Positions 35,106 through 42,996 of a stretch of 64,000 nucleotides of DNA are shown piece after piece. The DNA lies in NCBI RefSeq assembly GCF_000282495.1, contig NZ_AKJE01000002.1:109238-173237 (forward strand). The letters run 5' to 3'. The stretch is from Pseudomonas sp. GM79 (GTDB taxonomy: Bacteria; Pseudomonadota; Gammaproteobacteria; Pseudomonadales; Pseudomonadaceae). The notes below the pieces were generated by a model. It did no database searches and was not told where the DNA came from. It worked only from the letters and a program-made list of their open reading frames with translations. The position numbers were made by a program, and so were the translations under genes. How positions within the stretch are numbered: the stretch's first letter is position 1; every line of letters begins with the position of its first letter.

Positions 35106-38100
35106 ACAACCTGAACCTCACCGACTGGGCGCTGCGCCATCGCGCCATCGTCCTGTTCATGCTCCTCATTGTCGCGATGGCCGGCGCCTTCAGCTTCACC
35201 AGGCTCGGTCAGCTCGAGGATCCGAACTTTTCCGTGCCCTCCATGACCACAATGGTCATCTGGCCGGGCGCCACCGCCCAGCAGATGCAGGACCAGGTTC
35301 TCAACCGCATGGAGAAGAAATTCGAGCAGATCGACAACTTCGAGAAGGTGGTCACCTATGCGCGGCAAGGCTACGCGGGCATGACGCTCACCGTGCGCGG
35401 CGGCACCTCCAAGGCTGACCAGCGCGAGGCCTGGTACCAGGCGCGCAAGAAACTCAACGACCTGAGCCGCGAGTTGCCTGACGGCGTGATCGGCCCGATC
35501 GTAAACGACGAGTACGGCGACGTGTATGGCCTGATGTACGCGGTCAAGGGCGACGGCGTCGGTCACGCCGACCTGTCGGACGCGGCCGAGGACATCAAGC
35601 GCCGCATGCTGAAGGTGCCGATGGTCAAGAAGATCGATGTCATCGGCAAGCAGGCCAAGCGTGTCTACGTCGAGTTCTCGCACGAGCGCCTGGCAGCGCT
35701 GGGCATTACACCGCTGGCCATCGCCGAAAGCCTCAAGAGCCAGAACGCCATGTTGCCCGCAGGCCAGATCGACACCCGCGGCGATCGTGTCATGGTGCGT
35801 GTGAGCGGCCAGTTCGCCAGCGAAGAAGCTATCCGCAACGTGCCCATCTCCGCAGGCGGCCGACTGATCAAGCTCGGCGACATTGCGACCGTTACACGTG
35901 GCTTCGAAGATCCGCCGACCTATACGGTGCGTCACAACGGCCAGCCAGTGCTGATGCTCGGCATCACGATGACCAGCGACGGCAACATCGTGGACCTTGG
36001 CAAGGCGATGGACACGGCAGTCGCCAAGATCCAGTCGGAGCTTCCACATGGCGTGGAGCTTGAGCTTGTGGCCGACCAACCCACCACGGTGAAGGACGCT
36101 ATCCACGACTTCGCGCACGCGCTGGCCGAGGCGCTGATCATCGTGATCGCGGTGAGCCTCGCCAGCCTGGGCTGGCGCGCCGGCCTCGTGGTCGCGACCA
36201 CGGTGCCGCTGGTGCTGGGCGGCGTGGCGCTGGTGATGCTGGCGATGGGCTGGAACCTGGAGCGTATCTCGCTCGGTTCGCTGATCATCGCGCTGGGATT
36301 GCTGGTGGATGACGCCATCATCGCCATCGAGATGATGGTGGCGAAGATGGAAACCGGCATGGACCGCGTAAAGGCGGCCGCCTTCTCTTATCAGTCCACC
36401 GCCATGCCGCGCCTGACCGGCGCACTCATCACCGTCGTGGGCTTCCTGCCGATCGGCCTCTCGAAGTCCACCACCGGCGAGTACGCGGGTGGCATTTTCT
36501 GGATCGTCGGCGCCGCGGTGCTGTTCTCGTGGATCTGTTCCGGCATCTTCACGCCGTACCTGGCGGTCAAGATGCTGCCCAACGACTTGGGCAAGCACCA
36601 GCATGGTGATATGTATGACACGAAGTTCTACCGTACCCTGCGCCGCCTGATCGACACCGCCATCGAGCGTCGCTGGGTGGTCATCGGTGCGACGTTTGGC
36701 GCTTTGGTGCTTGCTCTGGCCTGTATCAAACTGGTGCCGCAGCAATTCTTCCCCAACAGTTCGCGCCCTGAACTGGTCATTGACCTGCGCGTCAAGGAAG
36801 GCGCCTCGTTCGCCGCGACGACCGAGCAGGTCAAGCATATGGAGGAGATCCTGGCGAAGGACGAGGACGTGCGTTTCTATACCGCCTACACCGGCGCCGG
36901 CGCACCGCGCTTCTATCTCTCGCTCAACCCCGAGCTGCCGAATCCAGGATTCGCCCAGTTCGTTGTAATGACCAAGGACCTGGATGCGCGCGAGCGGGTA
37001 CGTGAGCGGCTGGTGACCTCGGCCGACCAACAATTCCCGCAGGCGTGGGTGCGCGTGACCCGGCTCGAGTTGGGGCCGCCTGTCGGCTACCCGGTGCAGT
37101 TTCGCGTCGTCGGCCCCGATACCCAAGTGGTGCGCCGGATCGCCCGTGAGGTGGAGAACGTAGTTGCATCCAACCCGAAGGTACGCGACCTCCAGCTCGA
37201 CTGGAACGACCCGGTGCGCACGCTGAAGGTCGAGCTTGATCAGGACAAGGCGAGCGCGCTGGGCCTCACGCCGGCCGATGTGTCGCTGGCGACCCAAACC
37301 GTGATGAACGGCGCCACCCTGTCGCAACTGCGTGAGCACGAGGACCTGATCGACATCGTGGCCCGTGCCGTGCCTGAGGAACGCTTGAGCCTCGACACAC
37401 TGAAAGACATCAACCTTTACACGCGCCAGGGCACGGTGGTGCCACTGTCGCAAGTCGCACAGGTGCGCTCTGGGCTGGAAGAGCCAGTGTTGTGGCGCCG
37501 CAACCGCGACATGGCGATCACGGTGCGTGCCGACGTGAAGGATGGCGAACAAGGTGTATCGGTAACGCAGGAGATCCAGCCGTTGCTCAAGGATATCGAA
37601 GCGAAGCTGCCGTCGGGCTACCGCATCGACGTGGGCGGCGCGGTGGAGGAAAGTGACAAAGCCAACAAGGCACTGCTGGCGGTGGCCCCGCTGATGCTGA
37701 TCAGCATCCTGCTGTTGCTTATGTTGCAACTGCAGAGCTTCTCTCGCATGTGGATGGTGGTGCTGACCGCACCGCTGGGCCTGATCGGTGTGGTGCCGGC
37801 GCTGCTGGTGTTCCAGTCGCCGCTGGGCTTCGTCGCAATCCTGGGCATCATCGCATTGGGTGGCATGATCATGCGCAACTCGGTGATCCTGATCGATCAG
37901 GTACAAACCGAGATCGCCGAAGGGCGCGACCCATGGAATGCTGTGCTGGATGCCGCCATTCACCGGGCCCGCCCAGTGATGCTGACAGCGCTGGCCACCG
38001 TGCTGGCAATGATCCCGCTGACGCGCAGTGTGTTCTGGGGGCCGATGGCAATTGCGATCATGGGCGGCCTTACCGTGGCGACGCTATTGACGATCTTCTT

Positions 38101-38197
38101 CGTCCCGGCGTTATACGCTGCATGGTTCAAGGTGGGTCGCCAGCCGGCCGCTGACAGCCAACAGGTACGGGGGGATGCCGCACTCGCTTCTGAGTGA
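35102..38197 (+). CDS. RND multidrug efflux permease (HAE1-like)
   Basis: A 1031-residue inner-membrane proton antiporter with the duplicated 1+5 helix topology and two large periplasmic loops. The proton-relay Asp pair of TM4 is seen as Asp403-Asp404 in LGLLVDDAIIAIEMM, and the conserved GGMIMRNSVILIDQ of the second half is present. It resembles permeases of solvent/drug exporters outside the classical MexB group (NFSVPSMTTMVIWPGAT near the N-terminus). A very long open frame on the opposite strand is a codon-bias artefact. Confidence 0.92.
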   Translation: MNNLNLTDWALRHRAIVLFMLLIVAMAGAFSFTRLGQLEDPNFSVPSMTTMVIWPGATAQQMQDQVLNRMEKKFEQIDNFEKVVTYARQGYAGMTLTVRGGTSKADQREAWYQARKKLNDLSRELPDGVIGPIVNDEYGDVYGLMYAVKGDGVGHADLSDAAEDIKRRMLKVPMVKKIDVIGKQAKRVYVEFSHERLAALGITPLAIAESLKSQNAMLPAGQIDTRGDRVMVRVSGQFASEEAIRNVPISAGGRLIKLGDIATVTRGFEDPPTYTVRHNGQPVLMLGITMTSDGNIVDLGKAMDTAVAKIQSELPHGVELELVADQPTTVKDAIHDFAHALAEALIIVIAVSLASLGWRAGLVVATTVPLVLGGVALVMLAMGWNLERISLGSLIIALGLLVDDAIIAIEMMVAKMETGMDRVKAAAFSYQSTAMPRLTGALITVVGFLPIGLSKSTTGEYAGGIFWIVGAAVLFSWICSGIFTPYLAVKMLPNDLGKHQHGDMYDTKFYRTLRRLIDTAIERRWVVIGATFGALVLALACIKLVPQQFFPNSSRPELVIDLRVKEGASFAATTEQVKHMEEILAKDEDVRFYTAYTGAGAPRFYLSLNPELPNPGFAQFVVMTKDLDARERVRERLVTSADQQFPQAWVRVTRLELGPPVGYPVQFRVVGPDTQVVRRIAREVENVVASNPKVRDLQLDWNDPVRTLKVELDQDKASALGLTPADVSLATQTVMNGATLSQLREHEDLIDIVARAVPEERLSLDTLKDINLYTRQGTVVPLSQVAQVRSGLEEPVLWRRNRDMAITVRADVKDGEQGVSVTQEIQPLLKDIEAKLPSGYRIDVGGAVEESDKANKALLAVAPLMLISILLLLMLQLQSFSRMWMVVLTAPLGLIGVVPALLVFQSPLGFVAILGIIALGGMIMRNSVILIDQVQTEIAEGRDPWNAVLDAAIHRARPVMLTALATVLAMIPLTRSVFWGPMAIAIMGGLTVATLLTIFFVPALYAAWFKVGRQPAADSQQVRGDAALASE

Positions 38198-38310
38198 TGA
38201 GTGATGAGTGCCGTGGCACTGTGTTCCCGACCTCACCACTATTAGAAGGGCTTGCTCAGCATCGTTGTTGAAAACAACCAAGGTCAGCCGCGAGGTTCTG
38301 CAACAAAAAC

Positions 38311-38335
38311 GCCGCTCAGTGAGCGGCTTTTTTTT
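38311..38335 (+). terminator. Intrinsic terminator after the RND operon
   Basis: GCCGCTCA-G-TGAGCGGC followed by eight T residues, 114 bases after the permease stop. The surrounding 38198-38549 has no recognisable gene. Confidence 0.85.
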
Positions 38336-38549
38336 GTGCGGAAGGCGCGACTGAGAATGGGGCTATCGATTTTCGCCACATGGGAAGAACAGGATGTCGA
38401 GAATCCAGTGCGGCTTATGTGCAATGCCAACGACATCAAAGATGAGCGTTGATGGTTTCAAGATGCCCGGATAATCCTGCAGCCACACCGGGGATCATCA
38501 CGATCGGCCACGCAGAGCAGCGGAGTTGCTTTTATCAGTCGAAAACTAC

Positions 38550-38584
38550 TAGCAGCGCTGCTTGCAGAAATATCAGTTCTGCTA
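38550..38584. promoter_or_regulatory. Tandem operators of the S24 repressor (own promoter)
   Basis: TAGCAGCGCTGCTT (38550-38563) and TATCAGTTCTGCTA (38571-38584) fit the shared consensus TAGCAG-N2-CTGCTA, 21 bases start to start (two helical turns). A -10-like TAATAC (38583-38588) overlaps the second site, placing the operators over the repressor's own promoter. Confidence 0.65.
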
Positions 38585-38598
38585 ATACCCTTGTCACC

Positions 38599-39390
38599 AT
38601 GAAAACACGCCGCCCCCTTACCCCTGAAGAAGTCGTCGAGAGCTCCAGGCTCAAGGCTATTTACGACCAGCGAAAGTCTGCTGCCAAAGCGGCTGGATCA
38701 AATCTCACTCAAGCGGATGTGGCCGATGCCTGCGGATGGTCTGGCCAAAGCGCTTTCAGTCAGTACGCAACCGGCAAGGTTCCACTGAACGTCGAGGCAC
38801 TCCTGAAACTGGCAAAAGCCTTGCGCTTCGATGCCAGCGAAGTCAGCCCACGCCTGATGTCGACGGTTGCAAGCGTCCAGTCTTTCGAACGCATTCAGCC
38901 AAGCGTATTGATGTCGGACATCCAGCCTTGGGATGACGACACTCCCCTGGAAGACGATGAGGTCTACGTTCCCTTCCTGCGCGAAGTGGAACTGGCGGCC
39001 GGATCAGGCCGTTTCGTGATCGAGGAAAGCGACAGTGCCCGGCTGCGCTTTTTCAAGAAAGACCTTCGCCATAACAGCGTTCAGTTCAGCAACGCGAAGT
39101 GCGTGGTTGTCAGCGGCAACAGCATGCTGCCAGTGCTGCGTGACGGCGCAACTGTAGGCATCAACGTCGGCAAGAGCTCACTGGGCGATATCGTTGACGG
39201 CGACATGTACGCCATCAACCACAACGGTCAGCTACGGGTGAAGCAGGTTTACCGCCTACCGACGGGCATCCGCCTGCGCAGCTTCAATCGCGACGAGCAT
39301 CCGGATGAGGACTACACCTTTGCAGAAGTTCAGGAACAGCAAATCGTGATCCTGGGCCACGTGTTCTGGTGGGGAATGTTTGCCAGATAG
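38599..39390 (+). CDS. Phage-type XRE/S24 self-cleaving repressor (LexA/CI/PrtR-like)
   Basis: A 263-residue protein with an XRE helix-turn-helix (LTQADVADACGWSGQSAFSQ, residues about 33-52) and a C-terminal S24 peptidase domain. The catalytic pair is Ser175 (SGNSMLPVL) and Lys215 (LRVKQVYR). A scissile Ala134-Gly135 lies in LAAGSGRF, about 40 residues before the Ser, as in CI and LexA. So it should be inactivated by RecA-stimulated self-cleavage during DNA damage. The ATG at 38599 has no ribosome-binding site and lies just after the inferred -10, suggesting a leaderless mRNA as for lambda cI. No tail or lysis genes are adjacent. Confidence 0.88.
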   Translation: MKTRRPLTPEEVVESSRLKAIYDQRKSAAKAAGSNLTQADVADACGWSGQSAFSQYATGKVPLNVEALLKLAKALRFDASEVSPRLMSTVASVQSFERIQPSVLMSDIQPWDDDTPLEDDEVYVPFLREVELAAGSGRFVIEESDSARLRFFKKDLRHNSVQFSNAKCVVVSGNSMLPVLRDGATVGINVGKSSLGDIVDGDMYAINHNGQLRVKQVYRLPTGIRLRSFNRDEHPDEDYTFAEVQEQQIVILGHVFWWGMFAR

Positions 39391-39668
39391 TTGTCAGCCT
39401 ATTTTTTGTCATGAATTGACACCTGGTGCCAACCGGGCGTGCCTTAAGGAATCAAAACAAGGATGTGCGGGGCAGGCCGGAATAGATGGCGCGGCGGGAA
39501 TTTTTAGGGAAGTCCTCCCCTACACAAACGCCAGAAACGGCGCAAAGACAGAATGAATAAAATAGCCTCCGTTTGTTGTTGAAGACTACAGAATGCTCGG
39601 CATCCGCCTACAGTACAGGAAGGAGCCGCGGTGTTTGCGGACTGCACCAAAAATGAACGGAGTCCAAT

Positions 39669-40199
39669 ATGACCTTCTCAGCATCGAACCCAGCTACGCG
39701 CAAGTTATCGGTAGCTCTCGCTTTCGTGTTGTCAGCAACCCTCGCTGGTTGCGCCACTAACAAGGACTTTTACGCCAAAGGGGGAAGCCGAGCTGATGGC
39801 GTCGTTGATATGGCGTATGACTTCCAGCAGTTTGAGACCCCTGTGGTTCGAATCGAGCAAGCCCAGAGTATCGCTAAATCAAAATGCGCGATGTGGGGTT
39901 ACACGGATGCAGAGGCATTTGGAGGAAAAACCCAGCACTGCAACCAGATGAATGGTTACGGTACCTGCATTGCAGGTCAGATGGTTGTCCAATACCAATG
40001 CTTGGGCAACATCAACACCTCCAGCCCTTCCACTACACCGGCCGCGACCGCACCCGTTGCCGATGCAGCAGCAACTTCTGCTTCAGGCGGGCCGCTCAGC
40101 AAGGATCAGTGGAAGCTGCAGCAAATTCAGCAATTGAACAAATCTGCACCGTCGTATGAGGAGTACCAAAAGCGGTACCGGGCCATCATGGAGCAATAA
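39669..40199 (+). CDS. YecR-like lipoprotein
   Basis: A 176-residue protein with an N-terminal signal and lipobox LAGCA (Cys near residue 28). The mature part includes GVVDMAYDFQQFE, KSKCAMWGYTDAEAFGG, CNQMNGYGTCIAGQMVVQYQC, matching the conserved Cys pattern of YecR-family lipoproteins. A Ser/Thr/Ala/Pro-rich linker (residues about 118-145) and a charged C-terminal helix follow, which the short E. coli protein lacks. ATG 39669 is preceded by CGGAG. The upstream 39391-39668 gap has no S24 operator I can find. Role unknown; outer-membrane associated by inference. Confidence 0.75.
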   Translation: MTFSASNPATRKLSVALAFVLSATLAGCATNKDFYAKGGSRADGVVDMAYDFQQFETPVVRIEQAQSIAKSKCAMWGYTDAEAFGGKTQHCNQMNGYGTCIAGQMVVQYQCLGNINTSSPSTTPAATAPVADAAATSASGGPLSKDQWKLQQIQQLNKSAPSYEEYQKRYRAIMEQ

Positions 40200-40288
40200 T
40201 AAACCTTCCCCTTCAGCGCGCATTTGAAATGTCGGCGACCCGACTTCAGACGCAGCTCGACACTCTGTAGAACGCGTTCATCGATTAG

Positions 40289-40313
40289 AAACCCGCCAAA
40301 GCGCGGGTTTTTT
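40289..40313 (+). terminator. Intrinsic terminator after the YecR-like gene
   Basis: AAACCCGC-caaagc-GCGGGTTT followed by TTT, about 90 bases after the stop codon. It separates this gene from the operator-controlled promoter that follows. Confidence 0.85.
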
Positions 40314-40333
40314 GTGCCTTTCAAAAACATTAT

Positions 40334-40373
40334 TAGCAGCGCTATTTACTTTAAATAGCAGCACTGCTACTTT
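40334..40373 (+). promoter_or_regulatory. Promoter with S24-repressor operators upstream of the PL7 gene
   Basis: A partial site TAGCAGCGCTATTT (40334-40347) and an exact TAGCAG-CA-CTGCTA (40356-40369) lie 22 bases apart, matching the repressor's own tandem operators. A plausible sigma-70 promoter TTTACT (40345-40350), 17-base spacer, TACTTT (40368-40373) is overlapped by both, so bound repressor would block it. It is about 145 bases upstream of the PL7 start; the rest of this 318-base gap has no gene. Confidence 0.65.
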
Positions 40374-40520
40374 TATTTGCAAGTCAAGACTACACCGGCC
40401 CAGCAGCGAAGCATCACCTCTGCCCATTCATCGAGTGGGCAGTGGGATGTAGGCCTACATCAACAGCGAAAGGCTCAACGGAGCAAAAGGTGACATCAAA
40501 ATGAATTAAGGAAAATGACC

Positions 40521-41195
40521 ATGACCGTAGACATCAGCAACTACACAATCGCTACACCGCTTCCTATCTCCGACACCAACCCCATCGCACTTGAGCTCAT
40601 CGGCTGGCGGGCACTGCTTGAATGCCCGGAAGTCATTTCGATGCTTCCAGATGGTTCGCTGCAAATGACGGCGCCGACGCTCGGCGCTTCGAGCAAAAGC
40701 ACGCACCGGACTCGCTGCGAGTGGAAAGAGCCGGGTTATTGGCTGTTCGCCAGCGCTGCTGACCACTGGAATCGACAAGAAATGCGTCTGACGAAGGTCA
40801 ACTCGCTGCAGAAGGTCGTGATCGGCCAGATTCATGTGCAGGGTTCAGAGCGACCACCGGTGAAAGTGTTTTGGAACAAAGGCCGAATCACCATGGGGTT
40901 CCGGTCGAGTTATCTTCAAGAAGACCCGGTGAACACGACGGTTCTTGAAGACGTGCCGCTCGGGGCACTGTTCAAAATCAACATTCACGCCAATTCGAGC
41001 GGCGCGGTCTCCGTTTCGGCGAGCTGTAACGGGGTCAAATCGACCTCCGCAATCATGCGTCTCGACAACACCTGGGACACGAAAACGCTGGCCTTCCACG
41101 GCGGTGTGTACAACCAGATCGATTACTCCGACACCACCGACCCCGAAGACGGTTCGGTGTGCATCATCAGCGACCTTTCCATCACCCACGCTTGA
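40521..41195 (+). CDS. Polysaccharide lyase family 7 (alginate-lyase-like) protein without signal peptide
   Basis: A 224-residue jelly-roll lyase. All three PL7 active-site blocks are visible: R63-T-R-C-E67 (usual R-x-E-x-R type strand), Q103-I-H105, and the G-V-Y197-N-Q strand (usual YFKAGxYNQ, here FHGGVYNQ). Family enzymes cleave alginate by beta-elimination using the His/Tyr pair. The ATG at 40521 sits 8 bases after AAGGA, while the ATG six bases earlier is too close. No signal peptide is present, so release would need cell lysis or another route. It follows a promoter with operators for the S24 repressor. Alginate specificity is probable but not proven. Confidence 0.82.
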   Translation: MTVDISNYTIATPLPISDTNPIALELIGWRALLECPEVISMLPDGSLQMTAPTLGASSKSTHRTRCEWKEPGYWLFASAADHWNRQEMRLTKVNSLQKVVIGQIHVQGSERPPVKVFWNKGRITMGFRSSYLQEDPVNTTVLEDVPLGALFKINIHANSSGAVSVSASCNGVKSTSAIMRLDNTWDTKTLAFHGGVYNQIDYSDTTDPEDGSVCIISDLSITHA

Positions 41196-41209
41196 TATCC
41201 TGCAGCCTA

Positions 41210-41251
41210 TAGGAGCCAGCGGTGTGGCGATCGACGCACCGCTGGCTCCTA
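41210..41251. repeat. Long hairpin/REP-like element between convergent genes
   Basis: Perfect 15-base arms beginning TAGGAGCCAGCGGTG (41210-41224 and 41237-41251) around a 12-base loop. The sequence type is a Pseudomonas REP; its location between the convergent PL7 and DUF3079 genes suggests it also acts as a transcription stop. Confidence 0.7.
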
Positions 41252-41262
41252 CGAAAAGCGGA

Positions 41263-41505
41263 TCAACGCTTTGCGTGCAGCGCATCAGGCAGTGATTGAA
41301 AGTCATCCACCACCTTGTCTGTAGTAATGACCGCATCAAGGCCCCAGTTGCCAGGCAGATGCCAATCCTCTCCAAACATCTCCGCCGGATGCATCGTCCG
41401 TTCGGAACCATTGCCGCACGCCAGGGACTTCGCCGGACAATACAGGTCGCATCCCCAGCAGATCCGTTCGGGGTGCTTGGGGTTGACGGGGAAGTTCTTG
41501 GCCAT
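41263..41505 (-). CDS. DUF3079-family small Cys-rich protein
   Basis: An 80-residue protein starting MAKNFPVNPKHPERICWGCD, then LYCPAKSLACGNGSERTMHP. The C-x2-C-x4-C-x6-C arrangement and the TMHPAEMFGEDW motif are characteristic of DUF3079 proteins. The first part probably binds a metal or FeS centre; the C-terminus is degenerate. Function unknown. Monocistronic as far as can be seen. Confidence 0.8.
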   Translation of the reverse strand: MAKNFPVNPKHPERICWGCDLYCPAKSLACGNGSERTMHPAEMFGEDWHLPGNWGLDAVITTDKVVDDFQSLPDALHAKR

Positions 41506-41663
41506 GCCGATCTCCGATCATTGAGTGGCGCTTTTCCAACCTACAGCCCTTGCGCAATGCCAGCCTTGATACATATCAAGAATCGACATCAAGCGACTTC
41601 CCTCCCCCATCGCGATCCTGCAGCTAAGCTTCTAACGGCTGAACAGACTAGGAGTCGCCGCTC

Positions 41664-42023
41664 ATGCTCAATAAGAATCCTTTCCCAAGCGTTGGGGCCC
41701 CGGACCATCCAACCCTGTCGACATGGGACGATCAAAACGCCGCAACATCCATCGATGGCGAGGCGTTTACCGCCCCGCCCGCCTTGACCAACGCCGAGCT
41801 GGTTCACTTGCGTGTCCGGGTGATTGCCCTGGAAAACCTGGTCATCGCGCTGCTGGCAGAAGGTTCGGAACGTCAGCTCGCCATTGCCCGGGACATGGCC
41901 GACTACATTTCCCCCAGACCCGGTTTTACCCAGCATCCCATGACCGTTCATGCGGCGGCACAGATGACCCACTGCGTCGATCGCGCCCAGCGATTTCGCC
42001 AACGTGACGAGCCAACCGTTTAA
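41664..42023 (+). CDS. Conserved hypothetical protein
   Basis: A 119-residue acidic protein starting MLNKNPFPSVGAPDHP. A central helical stretch (LTNAELVHLRVRVIALENLV) resembles a short coiled coil, and a later HPMTVHAAAQMTHCVDRAQR segment is amphipathic. No signal peptide. I recognise it only as a Pseudomonas-type hypothetical. A weak AGGAG site lies 8 bases upstream. The gene ends 14 bases before a Fur box. Confidence 0.6.
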   Translation: MLNKNPFPSVGAPDHPTLSTWDDQNAATSIDGEAFTAPPALTNAELVHLRVRVIALENLVIALLAEGSERQLAIARDMADYISPRPGFTQHPMTVHAAAQMTHCVDRAQRFRQRDEPTV

Positions 42024-42036
42024 TTGCTCAAAACTT

Positions 42037-42055
42037 GATAACAATCATTATTGTT
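42037..42055. promoter_or_regulatory. Fur box upstream of the ftr operon
   Basis: GATAACAATCATTATTGTT matches the 19-base Fur consensus GATAATGATAATCATTATC at about 14 positions and is nearly self-complementary. It lies 56 bases upstream of the first ftr start codon, so iron-repressed expression is expected. Confidence 0.75.
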
Positions 42056-42110
42056 CGCAGCAAAGCTTCCTAGACTCGGGCTCCTACTCGTCAGTGTTCA
42101 GGAAGCTATT

Positions 42111-42641
42111 ATGCGTACCCCTTTTTCGCTATCACTCGCCCTGCTCTTGCTATCGCCGCTGGCTCACGCCAAGGAATACCCGATCGGGGAACCACAGTTG
42201 TGTCCCGGGCTGGAAGTCGGGGCGGTGTATTTGCAGCCGATAGAAATGGCACCTGCGGGGATGATGCGCGCCACGGCGGATTCTGACGTCCACCTGGAAG
42301 CCGATATTCGCGCCACTGCGGACAATCGCCAGGGCTTTCAGGAAGGCAGTTTCGTCCCCTACCTGAACGTCTCTTTCAACCTGAAAAAACACGGCAGCGA
42401 CCCCGAGATCAAAGGCGATTTCCACGCCATGGTGGCCAACGACGGCCCGCACTATGGCGACAATGTAAAGCTGCTTGGCCCCGGTAAATATCAGCTGACG
42501 TTCACCGTCCTGCCACCCGGCGGTCATGGCTCCCTCGGGCGCCACACCGATAAGGAAACCGGTGTCGCTCCCTGGTTTGAACGCTGCGAACTGCACTACG
42601 AATTCATCTACGCCGGCATCGGTAAAAAAGGCGGCTATTGA
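42111..42641 (+). CDS. ftrA: Periplasmic iron-binding protein, P19/Tp34 (FtrA-like) family
   Basis: A 176-residue protein with a signal peptide (LSLALLLLSPLAHA, cleavage before KEYP). Family features are EYPIGEPQLCPGLEVGAVYL, a Met-rich stretch (MAPAGMMRA), DVHLEADIRA, GDFHAMVANDGPHYGDNV and a C-terminal GIGKKGGY. The His/Met positions bind copper and iron in P19-type proteins. The start MRTPFSL (42111) follows AGGAAGC; the longer frame to 42051 is not a signal peptide. It is the first of four genes: periplasmic ferrous iron capture for FtrC. Confidence 0.88.
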   Translation: MRTPFSLSLALLLLSPLAHAKEYPIGEPQLCPGLEVGAVYLQPIEMAPAGMMRATADSDVHLEADIRATADNRQGFQEGSFVPYLNVSFNLKKHGSDPEIKGDFHAMVANDGPHYGDNVKLLGPGKYQLTFTVLPPGGHGSLGRHTDKETGVAPWFERCELHYEFIYAGIGKKGGY

Positions 42642-42974
42642 ATGAAGCGCCTGCGCATTGCCTGGCTGATCCTCGCCGGAGCCGTTGTGCCAGTGACGGC
42701 TTATGCCCAGTTACCCAGCTTTGAGCTGAGCCTTCGCGATGGCCACTTCACCCCTGCCTTGCTGGAGGTGCCGGCCGGACAGCGCTTCAAGATCGTTCTG
42801 AAGAACGTCGGCCAAGGTCCGGCCGAGTTCGAGAGCACGCCGTTGCGGGTTGAAAAAGTCTTGTCGCCGGGCGTGACAACCTTCGTGGTCATTCACCCCC
42901 TGAGGCCCGGTCACTACCCCTTTTTTGACGAGTTCAATCCGCAATTGCCCGAGGGCGGCATCCTCGCGAAATAA
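42642..42974 (+). CDS. ftrB: Cupredoxin-domain periplasmic protein (FtrB-like)
   Basis: A 110-residue protein with a signal peptide ending in AYA and a single cupredoxin-like domain: FTPALLEVPAGQRFKIVLKN and GHYPFFDEF. The canonical copper-ligand His/Cys loop is not obvious, and the family is thought to oxidise ferrous iron or assist transfer to FtrC. It follows ftrA immediately (stop and start codons adjacent), so it is in the same operon. Confidence 0.85.
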   Translation: MKRLRIAWLILAGAVVPVTAYAQLPSFELSLRDGHFTPALLEVPAGQRFKIVLKNVGQGPAEFESTPLRVEKVLSPGVTTFVVIHPLRPGHYPFFDEFNPQLPEGGILAK

Positions 42975-42996
42975 CCTGTTAGCGCACGGAGCTTCC

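Noticed and set aside
34955..37963. A 1002-codon open frame opposite the RND adaptor and permease genes
   Set aside because: His/Gln/Arg-rich low-complexity product with no family motif. It mirrors the intact permease with its TM4 Asp pair; long antisense frames are common in high-GC genes.
40289..40517. A prophage or tailocin following the S24 repressor
   Set aside because: No tail, holin, lysin or integrase gene is present between 38.5 and 42 kb; only the regulator and operator-linked lyase are seen.
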